Source: Clostridia bacterium
Lineage (GTDB): Bacteria; Bacillota; Clostridia; Oscillospirales; CAG-272
Direction: 5' to 3'
Assembly: GCA_017540175.1 (NCBI GenBank)
Contig: JAFYBN010000070.1
Span: 1-64,000, forward strand
Length of the DNA stretch: 64,000 bases
The position numbers were made by a program, and so were the translations under genes. This document shows, piece by piece, positions 1-9,340 of the stretch (the first letter of the stretch is position 1; every line of letters starts with the position of its first letter). Under the pieces are notes generated by a model, which did no database searches, had not been told where the DNA came from, and saw nothing but the letters and a program-made list of their open reading frames with translations.

Positions 1-3000
1 CCGATGCTGCCGCCGATACCCGCGCCGCCTTCGCCGCCGGTCGCGTTGACCGTGCCGCCGGTAACTGTGATGCTGCCGCCGTACCCGCCCCTGCCGTCGA
101 AAAATACGCCGCCGCCGATGCCCGCGGCGCCGCCGAAGCCCCTGGCAGATCCGCCCCTCGCGATAACCGTGCCGCCGCTGATCGCAATCGTGCCGCCGTC
201 GCCGCCGATGCCGCCGCCGATGCCCGCGGCGCTGAAGCCGCCGGTCGCGTTGACCGTGCCGCCGCTGATGATAATAGTGCCGCCGGACCAGGCGGCTGTG
301 CCGCCCGAACCGTTTCCGCCGCCGATGCCCGCGCCGCCGCCTTCGCCGCCGGTCGCGTTGACCGTGCCGCCGCTGATCGTGATAAGACCGGCGGAGCCGT
401 TGGCGTCGAAGTGTGCGGAGGTGCCGCTGCCGATGCCCGCGCCGCCGCTGCCGGCCGCGTTTACCATGCCGCCGGTGATTGTGATACGACCGCCTTCGCC
501 GTTCCAGCCGCCGCCGATGCCCGCAGCGTTGCCGCCGCCCTCCGCTGTGACCGTGCCGCCGCAGATCGTGATCGTGCCGCCGTTGCTGCCGTCTCCGCCG
601 CCGATGCCCGCTTTTTCGCCGTCCACATCGTCGATGATCAGCTCGCCGGAGTCGTTGTCCTGACCGTAGACCGTCAGACTGTTTTGTCCATCTACCTCGA
701 TCCCCTTCGGAACGCGGAGGACCGTGTCGTCGCAGAGGATCAAAAAGGCGTCGCCGCTGACCTTGAGTCGGGTGTTTTCGATATTTGTGTCCGCGGTCAC
801 CGCGTACCACCCGGTCAGGACTTCGTCCGCGGCCGTGAGGACGGTGTATGCCGCGGCAGACTGTTCGTTTCCGTTCTGATCCTTGTAGAGGATCGGTCCC
901 GCGCTCTTCGTCAGCGCCCGCCCCGCGGCGGCTTCCTTTTCTTCATCGGTCAGGGAGCCCGAGAGGACATGCGTGACGCCGCTGTCGTCCGTGTACCGGA
1001 CATAGCGGCCCTGCGCCACGGTGACCGCGCAGCCGTAGCCGCTCGCCGTGAGGGAGGAGCCGTCCGAGGCAAACCCGACCGTCAGGGTATCGGTGTCGCC
1101 CTGATCGCTTCCGCCGATGCCCGCGCCGCCGACGCCGCCCCGCGCGTCGACCGTGCCGCCGGTGATCGTGACCGTGCCGGCGTCGCCGTCGTATCCGCTG
1201 CCGATGCCGACCGCGCCGCTGCCGCCGGTCGCCGTGACGGTCCCGCCGTTGATGACGATCGTTCCGCCGTCGCCGCCGTATCCGCTGCCGATGCCCGCCG
1301 CGCCGCTGCCGCCGGTCGCCGTGACCGTGCCGCCGTTGATCATGATCGTTCCGAAGGATCCGTATTTGGCGCCGCCGATACCCGCGCCGCCGTCCGAACC
1401 GCCGACCGCCGTGATCGTGCCGCCGTTGACGGTGATCGTGCCGGGTTTATAGGGGTAGGACTCTACCGTGAAGCCCCCGATGGCGGCGAAGTTATCAAGC
1501 GGCGCGGTCGCAAGCAGTTTGCCGGTTCCTTCGGTCTGCCCGTAGATCGACAGACTGCGGCCGGATCTGATCCCGATGCAGGAAGCGTCCAGCGTGCACC
1601 CGTCCGTCAGGATGAGGCACACGTCGGCATTGATGATGATCCCGTCCTCGCATCTGAAGGTGCTGTCGACCACATACCAGCCGTCGTTGTCAAGGCTGTA
1701 CCACACGTCGTGCAAATACTGCGCGTCGAGGACGGCGCAGTTTTCTCTGGTTTTCAGAGGCTCCGCCGGGTCCGTCGGGTCGACGTAGGGAGTGTCGCCG
1801 ATCCTGTAAAAACGAGCCTGGACGACCGCATCCGCCGCAGGCATGGTAAAAGTCCATTGATCCGGATCCTGCGCGCTCTGCTTCGGCACGATAAGTCCCA
1901 ACGAAAGCGGGTAGGAAACCTGCAGGCTGCCGGGGAGAAGCGCATATCCCTCCTCCGGCGTGACGGTGAGGGTGACGGTCTCGCCCGCCTCGTACCGGAT
2001 TCTCCCTCCGGAAAGGGTGACCGCCGCGGGGGGGACTTCTTCGTCGATCGTCACGGAATACACCTGTTCAAACAGCGCCCGGATCGCCACGTCGGACGTG
2101 CCCATGACGAATTGGTTGTTTTCGACGGTCACGCCGCCGGAGACGACCTCCCAGCCCTTGAAAGCATACCCCTCGTCCGGCGCCGCGGTCAGTGTGACGG
2201 TTTCGCCCTCAAGAGCGGAGGCGGGACTTGCCGACGCCGTGCCGCCCTGCGACGTGACGCTGACGCTGTGAACGGGATCGGGGATCGTCAGCATCAGCGC
2301 CACGGAACCCGGCACATCGGCCCACTCACGCTCCGAACTTATATCCACCCATTTGGTCGTATAATTACATGTACCTGTATAAACGCCCGGCACCGCCGCG
2401 TTGTAGTAGTAAAGATCGATCCCAAAAAGTACGGTGAGAGTATCTCCTGTATTAGTGAAATGCCCGTCACAGAAACTGCCGTTGGTAAAATGAGATGAAT
2501 CATTCACCTTGAATGGAATGCTGCCTCCGCTGACGTTTTGAAGCGTGCCGGCATTGAAGGTGGCGTAGAAAACGGCTCCCTGTACGGTCTTGTCTTCCAG
2601 AGTGAACGTGGCGGGGGTGTCTCCGGCGCCCGTCAGCTCGACCGCTGACGGTGAAAGAGTATAGCTGCGCTCTGCCTCCCCCTCTGCAAATACTGCTTGG
2701 CACAAAATGTCAGCTTGCAAATTGAAGAATAACGTAGGAGAGTAAGATATATCTTCGCCGTATTTCCATTTGACAAAATGATAGCCTGCGTTTGGTGACG
2801 CCGTGAGCGAGACCCAGTCGCCGCTCATATAGGTCCCGCCGCCCGAAACGGTGCCCCCCGAAGCAGGGTCCGCATTTGCTGTGACGGTACAGGGGTAGCG
2901 GAATTCTACCGTAACCTGAACGTCGCAGTCGGGCATCGTGAAGGAATAGGTCGTGTCGCCCGTCTGTCCGGGGGTGAGGTTGGTATTGCCGTACTGGATC

Positions 3001-3224
3001 CTCAGGCTGCCCAACGTGCACCCTTCGTTCGGCGTGACGGTGAGGGTGACGGTCTCGCCCGCCGCCGCGGAGGAAACGTCGGTCGCGATCGTGCCTATGG
3101 TGGGGTTATAATTAAGAATGGAAATGCTGTGTTTTTCGCCGTCCGCCGCCGCCGCGGTTGTCAGGCACACAGCCAGACAGACCGTCAGGCATGCGGCCGC
3201 AAGGAGCGCAAGAAGCTTTTTCAT
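1..3224 (-). CDS. Large secreted Gly-rich repeat surface protein (C-terminus beyond window)
   Basis: The frame is open from the ATG at 3224 to the left edge (about 1074 codons, no stop), so the C-terminus is missing. An AGGAGG lies 7 bases before the chosen start; a second ATG at 3230 sits too close to it. Residues 1-27 form a signal peptide rich in Leu and Ala. Next come several bacterial-repeat modules of the type TVTLTxxPxxGYxFxxW (about residues 40-170 and 310-420), then right-handed-helix-like repeats of the pattern ITINGGTVTATGGSGGAGIG (about 595-712 and 875-1074). Between them are short segments ending in SLTVYGQ. Such architecture is typical of exported carbohydrate- or host-binding proteins of gut Firmicutes, but no ligand can be named. 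A paralogue lies at 5062-9054. It has its own sigma-A promoter. Confidence 0.8.
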   Translation of the reverse strand, partial: MKKLLALLAAACLTVCLAVCLTTAAAADGEKHSISILNYNPTIGTIATDVSSAAAGETVTLTVTPNEGCTLGSLRIQYGNTNLTPGQTGDTTYSFTMPDCDVQVTVEFRYPCTVTANADPASGGTVSGGGTYMSGDWVSLTASPNAGYHFVKWKYGEDISYSPTLFFNLQADILCQAVFAEGEAERSYTLSPSAVELTGAGDTPATFTLEDKTVQGAVFYATFNAGTLQNVSGGSIPFKVNDSSHFTNGSFCDGHFTNTGDTLTVLFGIDLYYYNAAVPGVYTGTCNYTTKWVDISSEREWADVPGSVALMLTIPDPVHSVSVTSQGGTASASPASALEGETVTLTAAPDEGYAFKGWEVVSGGVTVENNQFVMGTSDVAIRALFEQVYSVTIDEEVPPAAVTLSGGRIRYEAGETVTLTVTPEEGYALLPGSLQVSYPLSLGLIVPKQSAQDPDQWTFTMPAADAVVQARFYRIGDTPYVDPTDPAEPLKTRENCAVLDAQYLHDVWYSLDNDGWYVVDSTFRCEDGIIINADVCLILTDGCTLDASCIGIRSGRSLSIYGQTEGTGKLLATAPLDNFAAIGGFTVESYPYKPGTITVNGGTITAVGGSDGGAGIGGAKYGSFGTIMINGGTVTATGGSGAAGIGSGYGGDGGTIVINGGTVTATGGSGAVGIGSGYDGDAGTVTITGGTVDARGGVGGAGIGGSDQGDTDTLTVGFASDGSSLTASGYGCAVTVAQGRYVRYTDDSGVTHVLSGSLTDEEKEAAAGRALTKSAGPILYKDQNGNEQSAAAYTVLTAADEVLTGWYAVTADTNIENTRLKVSGDAFLILCDDTVLRVPKGIEVDGQNSLTVYGQDNDSGELIIDDVDGEKAGIGGGDGSNGGTITICGGTVTAEGGGNAAGIGGGWNGEGGRITITGGMVNAAGSGGAGIGSGTSAHFDANGSAGLITISGGTVNATGGEGGGAGIGGGNGSGGTAAWSGGTIIISGGTVNATGGFSAAGIGGGIGGDGGTIAISGGTVIARGGSARGFGGAAGIGGGVFFDGRGGYGGSITVTGGTVNATGGEGGAGIGGSI

Positions 3225-3266
3225 GGTCATTCCTCCTGAATCCTGAAAGACTTCGTTCTCACGGTT

Positions 3267-3295
3267 ATTATACAGTACCGCGCGGATTCTGTCAA
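3267..3295 (-). promoter_or_regulatory. Sigma-A promoter for the repeat surface protein
   Basis: On the minus strand TTGACA (3290-3295) and TATAAT (3267-3272) are separated by 17 bases, a perfect consensus. Transcription should start near 3260, giving a leader of about 35 bases. Confidence 0.85.
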
Positions 3296-3332
3296 TGGGG
3301 CGGGGAAGAGTGTGACGCGAAAAAACTGGGGA

Positions 3333-3460
3333 GCGCAAAGCCGGGCGGCACACGCTGAGGTCCCGTGTGCCGCTGCCGCCGATGGCCGGACCGCCGCTCC
3401 CGCCGTTTGCCGAAGCCGCGCCGCCGCTGATTTCGGCCGCGCCGGAGCCGCGCTTTGCCC
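3333..3460 (-). pseudogene. Decayed fragment of a Gly-rich repeat gene joined to half a hairpin
   Basis: Read on the minus strand, about 3371-3450 gives AEISGGAASANGGSGGPAIG, which resembles the ITISGGTVTATGGSGGAGIG repeats of the two flanking surface proteins but has lost the regular Thr/Val pattern. It has no start or signal sequence. It runs into 3333-3367, a close copy of the hairpin at 4951-4990 that follows the 5062-9054 gene, but here the second arm is broken. The segment therefore looks like the 3' end of a lost paralogue. A chance resemblance caused by GC-rich sequence cannot be excluded. Confidence 0.4.
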
Positions 3461-3477
3461 TCGCTGCTGCCGCAGAC

Positions 3478-3517
3478 AAAAAAGCCCGTCCTGCCGCATT
3501 CCGCGCGGAGGACGGGC
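3478..3517 (-). terminator. Rho-independent terminator of the methyltransferase-like gene
   Basis: On the minus strand an 8-bp GC stem (GCCCGTCC/GGACGGGC at 3484-3491 and 3510-3517) is followed by six T residues (3478-3483). It lies about 45 bases after the stop codon at 3560. Confidence 0.85.
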
Positions 3518-3559
3518 GCGTTTGTCTGCCCGGGTTCGGATGGCTGTGCCGTCGGGACC

Positions 3560-4615
3560 TCACGGCCTCACGGCGCAGGCAAGGCTGACGTCCGCGTTGA
3601 CGACCAGCCTTCTTTTTCTGTTCCCGGCGATTTCGAGTCCCCTTTCGAGCGGCATGCCGGGGCAGGGGATCAGATAGATCACCTGATCCGGGCGCAGACC
3701 GTCCGCGTAGAGGGCGAGGTCCTCGGACGCGCGGTCGTTGAGCTGAACGCTTTTCAGGTGCGGCATTTTCGCAAAGAGCGGGATCAGGTGACCGTGGCTG
3801 CCGCAGAGATGGATCATGCCCCCGTGCGGGTAGGCGGCGAGCAGAGCGTCGTCCAGCGGCATGATGAATTCCTCGTACAGCGCCGGGGAGACGAGCTGGG
3901 TGCTGCATCCGCAGAGCTGACCGTATCCCGGCGGCTGCGTCCGTCCCCACGAGATCACGGGCTGGATGCGCTCCGCGGGGAAATTGTCGAGATACCAGCG
4001 GTGCAGCCGGATCAGTACGTCGTTGATCAGGCAGAGATCGTGCCGCGCAGCCTCCGGCTCGACCATCATCGCGAGCAGGATCTCCTGCCCGTAGAGATTG
4101 AGCGCGATGTTCAATGCGCTGGCGATCGTCGGCAGCCCGAAGAGCGGGACGGTCGTGTCCGCGGCGAAAAACGCACGGGCGTAGGCGCGCGCCAGATTCC
4201 ATGTTTCGCTGTTTTCAAGGTCGGGTTCCTTCAGCTCCCCGACCTTGTTTTTCAGATAAAGGTTGTACCACTGCCCGCTTTTGTAGAAGACCTCCGCTCC
4301 GAAAATGCGGTCGACAAAGTGCACGCCGTAAAACCCCTGTTCCACACAGGCGGGCCGGAACTGATCGTCGCGCAGAGCGCCATCCATCCGTCCGGCGAGC
4401 GCTTCCAGGTCTTTTTCAAGCATTTCTTCGACGTTATCATAGACGGGTGTCCCGTCCGCGCCGACCGTCTGCCGCCAGCTCGAGATCCCGTTCAGAACGA
4501 GTGGACCGGCTGGTGCAGGGCTGCCCTCGAAGACCTCCCGCAGAACGTCAAACCACGCGTTCTGTGCGCGGAGATATGCCGCGTCCGAGAGACGCGCTTT
4601 CACATTGTCGTTCAT
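3560..4615 (-). CDS. Uroporphyrinogen decarboxylase-like (corrinoid methyltransferase-type) protein
   Basis: A 351-aa protein of the URO-D/MtaA/CmuA fold, found in heme synthesis and, more often in isolated genes like this one, in methyl transfer between a corrinoid protein and a small thiol or other acceptor. Family marks visible are GYGQLCGCSTQLVSPALYEEF near residue 235 and MIHLCGSHGHLIPLF near residue 275; the His-x-Cys pair matches the zinc site of the methyltransferase branch. Heme-pathway neighbours are absent, so a decarboxylase role is unlikely. No corrinoid protein gene is present in the window, and the substrate is unknown. AAGGAGG lies before the ATG. It is a single-gene transcript with a promoter at 4871-4899 and terminator at 3478-3517. 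Confidence 0.8.
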   Translation of the reverse strand: MNDNVKARLSDAAYLRAQNAWFDVLREVFEGSPAPAGPLVLNGISSWRQTVGADGTPVYDNVEEMLEKDLEALAGRMDGALRDDQFRPACVEQGFYGVHFVDRIFGAEVFYKSGQWYNLYLKNKVGELKEPDLENSETWNLARAYARAFFAADTTVPLFGLPTIASALNIALNLYGQEILLAMMVEPEAARHDLCLINDVLIRLHRWYLDNFPAERIQPVISWGRTQPPGYGQLCGCSTQLVSPALYEEFIMPLDDALLAAYPHGGMIHLCGSHGHLIPLFAKMPHLKSVQLNDRASEDLALYADGLRPDQVIYLIPCPGMPLERGLEIAGNRKRRLVVNADVSLACAVRP

Positions 4616-4768
4616 TTTTCCGCCTCCTTTTTACGGGCGCGCAGCCGGAGCATACACGCCGCAAACGGTGCCGGATCCCGCGCACGGGCTTTTCTGCGCC
4701 GTCCGACCTGCTTTCGAACCTTCTGCGCCGCGAACCGTTTGATCCGGCGGATCCCGGAAACCCGGACC

Positions 4769-4840
4769 GGCGTCCCTTCAGGCGTCCTTTCGGGCGTTCC
4801 GCCGGGCGTTCCGCTGGGCGTTCCGCCGGGCATCCCGCAA
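4769..4840. repeat. Six tandem 12-bp units in the methyltransferase leader
   Basis: Six consecutive 12-base units (consensus GGCGTTCCGCCG, first and last diverged) lie between the promoter and the start codon. They fall inside the roughly 250-base untranslated leader, so they are not evidently coding. Similar 12-bp arrays occur inside the gene at 40159-41454. Confidence 0.8.
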
Positions 4841-4870
4841 GGGGGCCCGGCGGGCGGCTTCCCTTGCTCC

Positions 4871-4899
4871 ATTGTAGCACGGCGCTCCCGCTTTGTCAA
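4871..4899 (-). promoter_or_regulatory. Sigma-A promoter for the methyltransferase-like gene
   Basis: TTGACA (4894-4899) and TACAAT (4871-4876), minus strand, with a 17-base spacer. The start near 4864 leaves a leader of about 250 bases (4616-4864) containing the 12-bp tandem repeats. No riboswitch could be recognised in it. Confidence 0.85.
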
Positions 4900-4955
4900 G
4901 CCGATGCCGCCGTATATGGGCCGCGGCGTTCCCCGGTCCTATCCGCATCCGCGCA

Positions 4956-4998
4956 AAGCCGGGCGGCACACGCTGAAATCGCATGTGCCGCCCGGCTT
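4956..4998 (-). terminator. Strong hairpin after the 1330-aa surface protein gene
   Basis: A 15-bp perfect stem (4956-4970 with 4984-4998) lies 64 bases after the stop codon at 5062. It lacks a clear T tract on the minus strand, so it may stabilise the 3' end rather than terminate by itself. Its left part recurs at 3333-3367. Confidence 0.5.
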
Positions 4999-5061
4999 AT
5001 GGCTTATCGTTGGATTCGGTTCGCGCGCGGGATGCCGCCTGCGGCTCCGGCGTTTCGCCGG

Positions 5062-8000
5062 TTACCCGTTCGGATGAACAGTCTTGTACGCATAGGCGGC
5101 CTGAGCGTACGCCCAGATCGCCGCCACCGCGTTCCGCGCTTTCACGTGGAATGCGTCTGAGTCGTCGTCATAATACTTCAGCGCCGTATCGATGTAGGAC
5201 AGTGCCGAAACCGTGACCTTCACCGTGCGCCCTTCTCCGGTCGTGAGCACGATCTCATGGGACTCGCTCAGCTTATGCGCCGCGATGTTGGCGATCCGCA
5301 CGCAGTATGCGCCGTTGTCTGTTACATCAACCGCTGCGTCTATGCCGTCAACGGTCGCGGTCGCGACGCCGCTGTACTCCGGCGCGGGCTGGAAGTACAC
5401 GTTGAGCGCCGTTTCGCTGTCCAGCGTCAGGGAGTAGGTAACAGCCGTGATGTCGCCACCGGTTTGGTTGCTGCTCTCGGCCGCAATCGCCGCCGACGCG
5501 GTTTTGACGGCTTCCATATCGAAGTCTTCGGCTTCGGTATAGTGCTTCACCATCGCCGCATAGCTCTCGCCAAGCGTCCATTGATGCACCTCCGCAAGGA
5601 ACAGCTGCACGTAATGACCGTAGTCCGCGACGGCTCTGACAAGCGCCTGAGTCTTCGAGTCATACTGATTCGCCATGCTGTCGAACGCGTCGAAGTAATC
5701 CGCGCACGAATAGGTCACGGTCACCGTTTTTTCCTCGCCGTCCTGCGTGTAATGGAAGGTCGCCGTGACGGGCTCCGCCATCTGGATGGAGTTGATATAG
5801 CAGGTGAAGCCGTAGTACCTGCCGTCGGCGCTTTTGCAGTCTTCGTCGAAATTGTCGCTTTCCGGGCAGGCCCCGTGAGGAACGGAGAAGGTCATCTCAC
5901 TGCTGCTCCAGTCCATGCCGTCAAGCGCCGGAAGAGCGACGAAGAAGTTCACGCCGATCTGACCGGAGAGAACAAGGGAGCAGGAGGCGAACCGAGGCGC
6001 GCGAAGAGGCGTCAGAGTTCTCCCCGCGAGGGCGGTATTGTCCGATGCTTCTCCGGTCGGATAAAGCCCGCCGTTCGCATCCGTAAAGGGCTTTTCGAGT
6101 GTGACCGTTCCCGCACAGGAGGAGGCGGTGACGATGACCCGGGGATCGCTGCCGGAATACGTCAGGGTAACCGTGCCGACTCGGCTGCCGATGCCCGCGC
6201 CGCCGGTTCCGCCGGTCGCCGTGACCGTGCCGCCGTTGATCGTGACCGTACCGCCGCCGATGCCCGCCGCGCCGCTGCCGCCCGCGGCTTTGACGACGCC
6301 GCCGCTTATCGTGATCGTGCCCCCGGACGGATTCACGCCGCCGCCGATGCCGGCGCAGCGGTCTGCGCAGGTATGATCCGTGCCGTTCGTCGTACCGGCA
6401 AAGAGCTTGCCGGTGCCCCGGGACGTTTCCCCGGTTACGGGATCGGTGCGGAGCGTATCCTGACCGTAGATCGTCAGGACGGCGCTGCCCGTGACGTTGA
6501 TGCCCTTCTGCGCGGTCAGGGTGCAGCCGTCGCAGAGGATCAGATTGACCGTACCGTTGACCTCGATCCGGCTGTTTACGGTCACATTGCCTTCTGCGAC
6601 ATACCACACGCCGTCCTCCCATGTCGTCTGATCCGCGGCGACGGCGGTCCACGTCTCACAGGACTGAACGGGATCTTCCTTCACGGGATCGTAATAGGAG
6701 ACGGGCTCACGGGCCGCTATGCTGAATCCGATCTCCTTGGTGACGGATTGAGGCGGATCCGAAACGTCCGTTGCCGTGACCCAAACGGTATAATCTCCCT
6801 CTTCGAGACTGTCCGGAATCGGAAGGACGGGACCCGAACCGCCCAACTCGGGGGTTCCACTGCCCCAAAAATATACATAAGGTTCCCTTCCGTTTTTCGC
6901 CGATGCCGTGATGTCGGATTCCGTTCCGAGGGTAACGGTGAAGCCGTCCTTCTTATCGAAACTTACGGTGAACCCCGTTTCCTGTTCCGGTTCTTCCGCG
7001 CCGCACAAGCTGCACGCGCCGCTTTCGTAGTCATGCGCCTGCGGCGTTTTCTCCGTCAGGCACCACAGGCACGACGCGGTGTGGGTGCCGTCGCCGTTGT
7101 CCGCATACAGATCGAAATGATCGGTGCAGAGCATGATCCGCGCGGACTCTCCCCGGCAGGCATCCTCGCGGCCGCTGTCCTCCGCGGGTACGGGATCGGA
7201 AGCGTCCTTCGGAGCGTGCACGCGCAACCCGTCGGCAATGGTCAGAGTTCCGTGATCCGTGCTCCCTTTGCCGCCGCCGATCGCCGCCGCGTCCGCCGAT
7301 CCCGCCATGGCCGTGACCCTGCCGCCGTTGATCGTGAGAATGCCGCCGGACTGATTCATGCCGCCGCCGATGCCCGCGTCGCCGTTCGACATCGAACCGC
7401 CGCCTGCGTTCAGCGCGCCGTTCCCGTTCTCCGTCTCGCTCCAGACGGTAAGGGAGTTCGTTCCGGTCAGATGAATGCCCTCAGGCGCGTTCAGCGCGCA
7501 CCCGTCCTTCAGGATCAGATTGACCGCGCCGCCGATCTCGATCCGGCTGCTTACGGTCACATTGCCCTCTGCGACGTACCACACGCCGTCCTCCCATGCC
7601 GTCAGGTCCGCGGAAACAGCGGTCCACGTCTCGCAGGACTGAATGGAATCTTCATTCGCGGGATCGTAATAGGAGACGACCGCAGAGGTCGGGTCCACTA
7701 CACGGAAGCTGATCTGCGTGTCGGCGGTTCTGGGCTCCTCCGAAGAGTCCGTTGCCGTGACCTGAACGGTATACTCTCCCTCCAGAAGTGTATCCGGAAT
7801 AACAAGGATGGGACCCGAACCGTTCAGTTCGGGCGTTTCACTGCTCCATGAATAAGTGATCTCTCCGGTGCCGTTTTCCGTCGATGCCGTGATGCCGGAT
7901 CCCGTTCCGAGGGTGACGGTGAAGCCGTCCGTCTTGTCAACGCTTACGGTGAACAGCGGTTCCTCCGCGCCGCACAGTCCGCACGCGCCGTTTTCGTAAA

Positions 8001-9054
8001 CATGATAATCCGTCTGCCCCTCCGACGCGCACCACTTGCACGCCGCGGTGTGGGTGCCGTCGCCGTTGTCCGTATACAGATCGGCGTGTTCGGCGCAGGG
8101 TTCGATCCGCGCAGACTCTCCCCGGCAGGCGTTCACGCGGCTGTTGTCCGCCGCGGACACGGGAACGGAAGCGTCTTTCGGAGCGTACACGCGCATCCCG
8201 TCGGCGACGGTCAGACTTCCGTGATCCGTGTTCTCTTTGCCGCCGCCGATGGCTGCCGCATCCGCCGATCCTGCCGTGGCCGTCACCGTGCCGCCATAGA
8301 CCGTGACAGTGTCGCCATCGCCAAAGCTGCCGCCGCCGATGCCCGCGCCCCCGCCGTCGCCGCCGGTGGCCGTCACCGTGCCGCCATAGACCGTGACAGT
8401 GTCGCCATCGCCAAAGCTGCCGCCGCCGATGCCCGCGCCTCCGCCGTCGCCGCCGGCGGCCGTCACCGTGCCTCCATAGACCGTGACTGCGCCGCCGATG
8501 CCCGCGCCTCCGCCGTCGCCGCCGGCGGCTGTAACCGAGCCGCCATAGACCGTGACTGCGCCGCTGATGCCCGCGCCTCCGTCGTCGCCGCCGGCTGCCG
8601 TCACCGTGCCGCCATAGACCGTAACGTCGCCGCTGATGCCCGCGCCTCCGTCGTCGCCGCCGGCGGCGATCAGGCTGCCGCTGTCCCGACTCTGGCCGTA
8701 GATGTTCAGCGAACCGTTTTCGGTAAAGATGATGCCCCCATCGGCGGTCAGCGTCGCCCCGTCGCAGAGGATCAGCTTCACGTAGCAGGCGATCGTGATG
8801 GGGGTGCTGATGGTGACGTCTTCAGTCACGACATAGGTATGGTAGTCCCAAGTAGTCATGCTGCTCTCTACGACGGTGCAACCCGATAAAAACATCTCTG
8901 TTGCCGTTATGCTTTGGGTGTCATTGTTCCACTCTCTTATAAGAAAGGTAACGTCTATTTTCTCCTCCGCCCGGACGGGGAGCGTGCCCCCCGGCAGCAG
9001 GGATATCGTGAACAGGACGCTGAGCAAAAGGGACAGGATACGTTTCGTTTTCAT
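5062..9054 (-). CDS. Large secreted Gly-rich repeat surface protein, complete (1330 aa)
   Basis: Paralogue of the protein at 1-3224, here complete. The signal peptide (residues 1-29) ends at VRA-EEK. Residues about 120-300 carry near-identical VYGGTVTAxGGDGGGAGIGG repeats. Two copies of a cassette follow (about 320-450 and 645-780): a four-Cys segment with DNGDGTHTA, CxWC and CxLCGAEEP, then an Ig-like domain with TPELxGSGPxLxIPD. Each cassette is followed by a YYDP..ED segment (about 463 and 785) and another Gly-rich block. Residues about 1020-1330 form a repeat-free C-terminal domain. No LPxTG, SLH or other anchor is visible, so attachment is unclear. AAGGAGG precedes the ATG. Function is inferred only as an exported adhesin- or glycan-binding-like protein. 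Confidence 0.85.
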   Translation of the reverse strand: MKTKRILSLLLSVLFTISLLPGGTLPVRAEEKIDVTFLIREWNNDTQSITATEMFLSGCTVVESSMTTWDYHTYVVTEDVTISTPITIACYVKLILCDGATLTADGGIIFTENGSLNIYGQSRDSGSLIAAGGDDGGAGISGDVTVYGGTVTAAGGDDGGAGISGAVTVYGGSVTAAGGDGGGAGIGGAVTVYGGTVTAAGGDGGGAGIGGGSFGDGDTVTVYGGTVTATGGDGGGAGIGGGSFGDGDTVTVYGGTVTATAGSADAAAIGGGKENTDHGSLTVADGMRVYAPKDASVPVSAADNSRVNACRGESARIEPCAEHADLYTDNGDGTHTAACKWCASEGQTDYHVYENGACGLCGAEEPLFTVSVDKTDGFTVTLGTGSGITASTENGTGEITYSWSSETPELNGSGPILVIPDTLLEGEYTVQVTATDSSEEPRTADTQISFRVVDPTSAVVSYYDPANEDSIQSCETWTAVSADLTAWEDGVWYVAEGNVTVSSRIEIGGAVNLILKDGCALNAPEGIHLTGTNSLTVWSETENGNGALNAGGGSMSNGDAGIGGGMNQSGGILTINGGRVTAMAGSADAAAIGGGKGSTDHGTLTIADGLRVHAPKDASDPVPAEDSGREDACRGESARIMLCTDHFDLYADNGDGTHTASCLWCLTEKTPQAHDYESGACSLCGAEEPEQETGFTVSFDKKDGFTVTLGTESDITASAKNGREPYVYFWGSGTPELGGSGPVLPIPDSLEEGDYTVWVTATDVSDPPQSVTKEIGFSIAAREPVSYYDPVKEDPVQSCETWTAVAADQTTWEDGVWYVAEGNVTVNSRIEVNGTVNLILCDGCTLTAQKGINVTGSAVLTIYGQDTLRTDPVTGETSRGTGKLFAGTTNGTDHTCADRCAGIGGGVNPSGGTITISGGVVKAAGGSGAAGIGGGTVTINGGTVTATGGTGGAGIGSRVGTVTLTYSGSDPRVIVTASSCAGTVTLEKPFTDANGGLYPTGEASDNTALAGRTLTPLRAPRFASCSLVLSGQIGVNFFVALPALDGMDWSSSEMTFSVPHGACPESDNFDEDCKSADGRYYGFTCYINSIQMAEPVTATFHYTQDGEEKTVTVTYSCADYFDAFDSMANQYDSKTQALVRAVADYGHYVQLFLAEVHQWTLGESYAAMVKHYTEAEDFDMEAVKTASAAIAAESSNQTGGDITAVTYSLTLDSETALNVYFQPAPEYSGVATATVDGIDAAVDVTDNGAYCVRIANIAAHKLSESHEIVLTTGEGRTVKVTVSALSYIDTALKYYDDDSDAFHVKARNAVAAIWAYAQAAYAYKTVHPNG
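8275..8670 (-). repeat. Near-identical tandem repeats coding the Gly-rich block
   Basis: Two units of 90 bases at 8275-8454 are almost identical, followed by shorter units of about 69 bases that lack the DTVTV-coding insert. The high DNA identity points to recent expansion, and copy number may vary between strains. Confidence 0.75.
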
Positions 9055-9334
9055 GGGGGGACCTCCTTTGTCGGCGAGGTTGTATTATTTCGTTTCGGAC
9101 CTGTGAACATGTCAGCTAAAAACGGACACGAAAATCGAAAAAGTGTGCTTGTGTGGCGGATGATCGTACAGCCGTGCCGCCACCCTTGACATCACTCCGG
9201 GGATCGCCGGGTAGAACATGCCGAAGGCGGCGGACTCATGAGCAGTTCGATAGGACAACTCCGCCGTCGGGATCGTCAGAAGCTTTCTTACGGTGATGCT
9301 TCCCGTAACAAACGGGATGTGCGGATGTGATCCT
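9055..9334 (-). promoter_or_regulatory. Long untranslated leader of the 1330-aa protein gene
   Basis: About 280 bases separate the predicted transcription start (near 9334) from the ATG at 9054. A small hairpin-forming CCCGTTTGTTACGGG lies at about 9301-9315. No known riboswitch class was recognised. Confidence 0.4.
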
Positions 9335-9340
9335 GTGGAT

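Noticed and set aside
411-2498. Long plus-strand reading frame rich in Ala, Arg and Asp opposite the repeat protein
   Set aside because: It is the antisense of a tandem-repeat gene with signal peptide, ribosome binding site and promoter; its composition simply mirrors GGC/GCC codons.
4616-4864. Cobalamin or other riboswitch in front of the methyltransferase-like gene
   Set aside because: No conserved riboswitch core was recognised; the leader is mostly GC-rich 12-bp repeats.
4612-4899. 95-codon minus-strand frame overlapping the methyltransferase start by ATGA
   Set aside because: Its start codon lies in the -35 box of a perfect promoter, so the mRNA would lack it; the sequence is low-complexity repeat.
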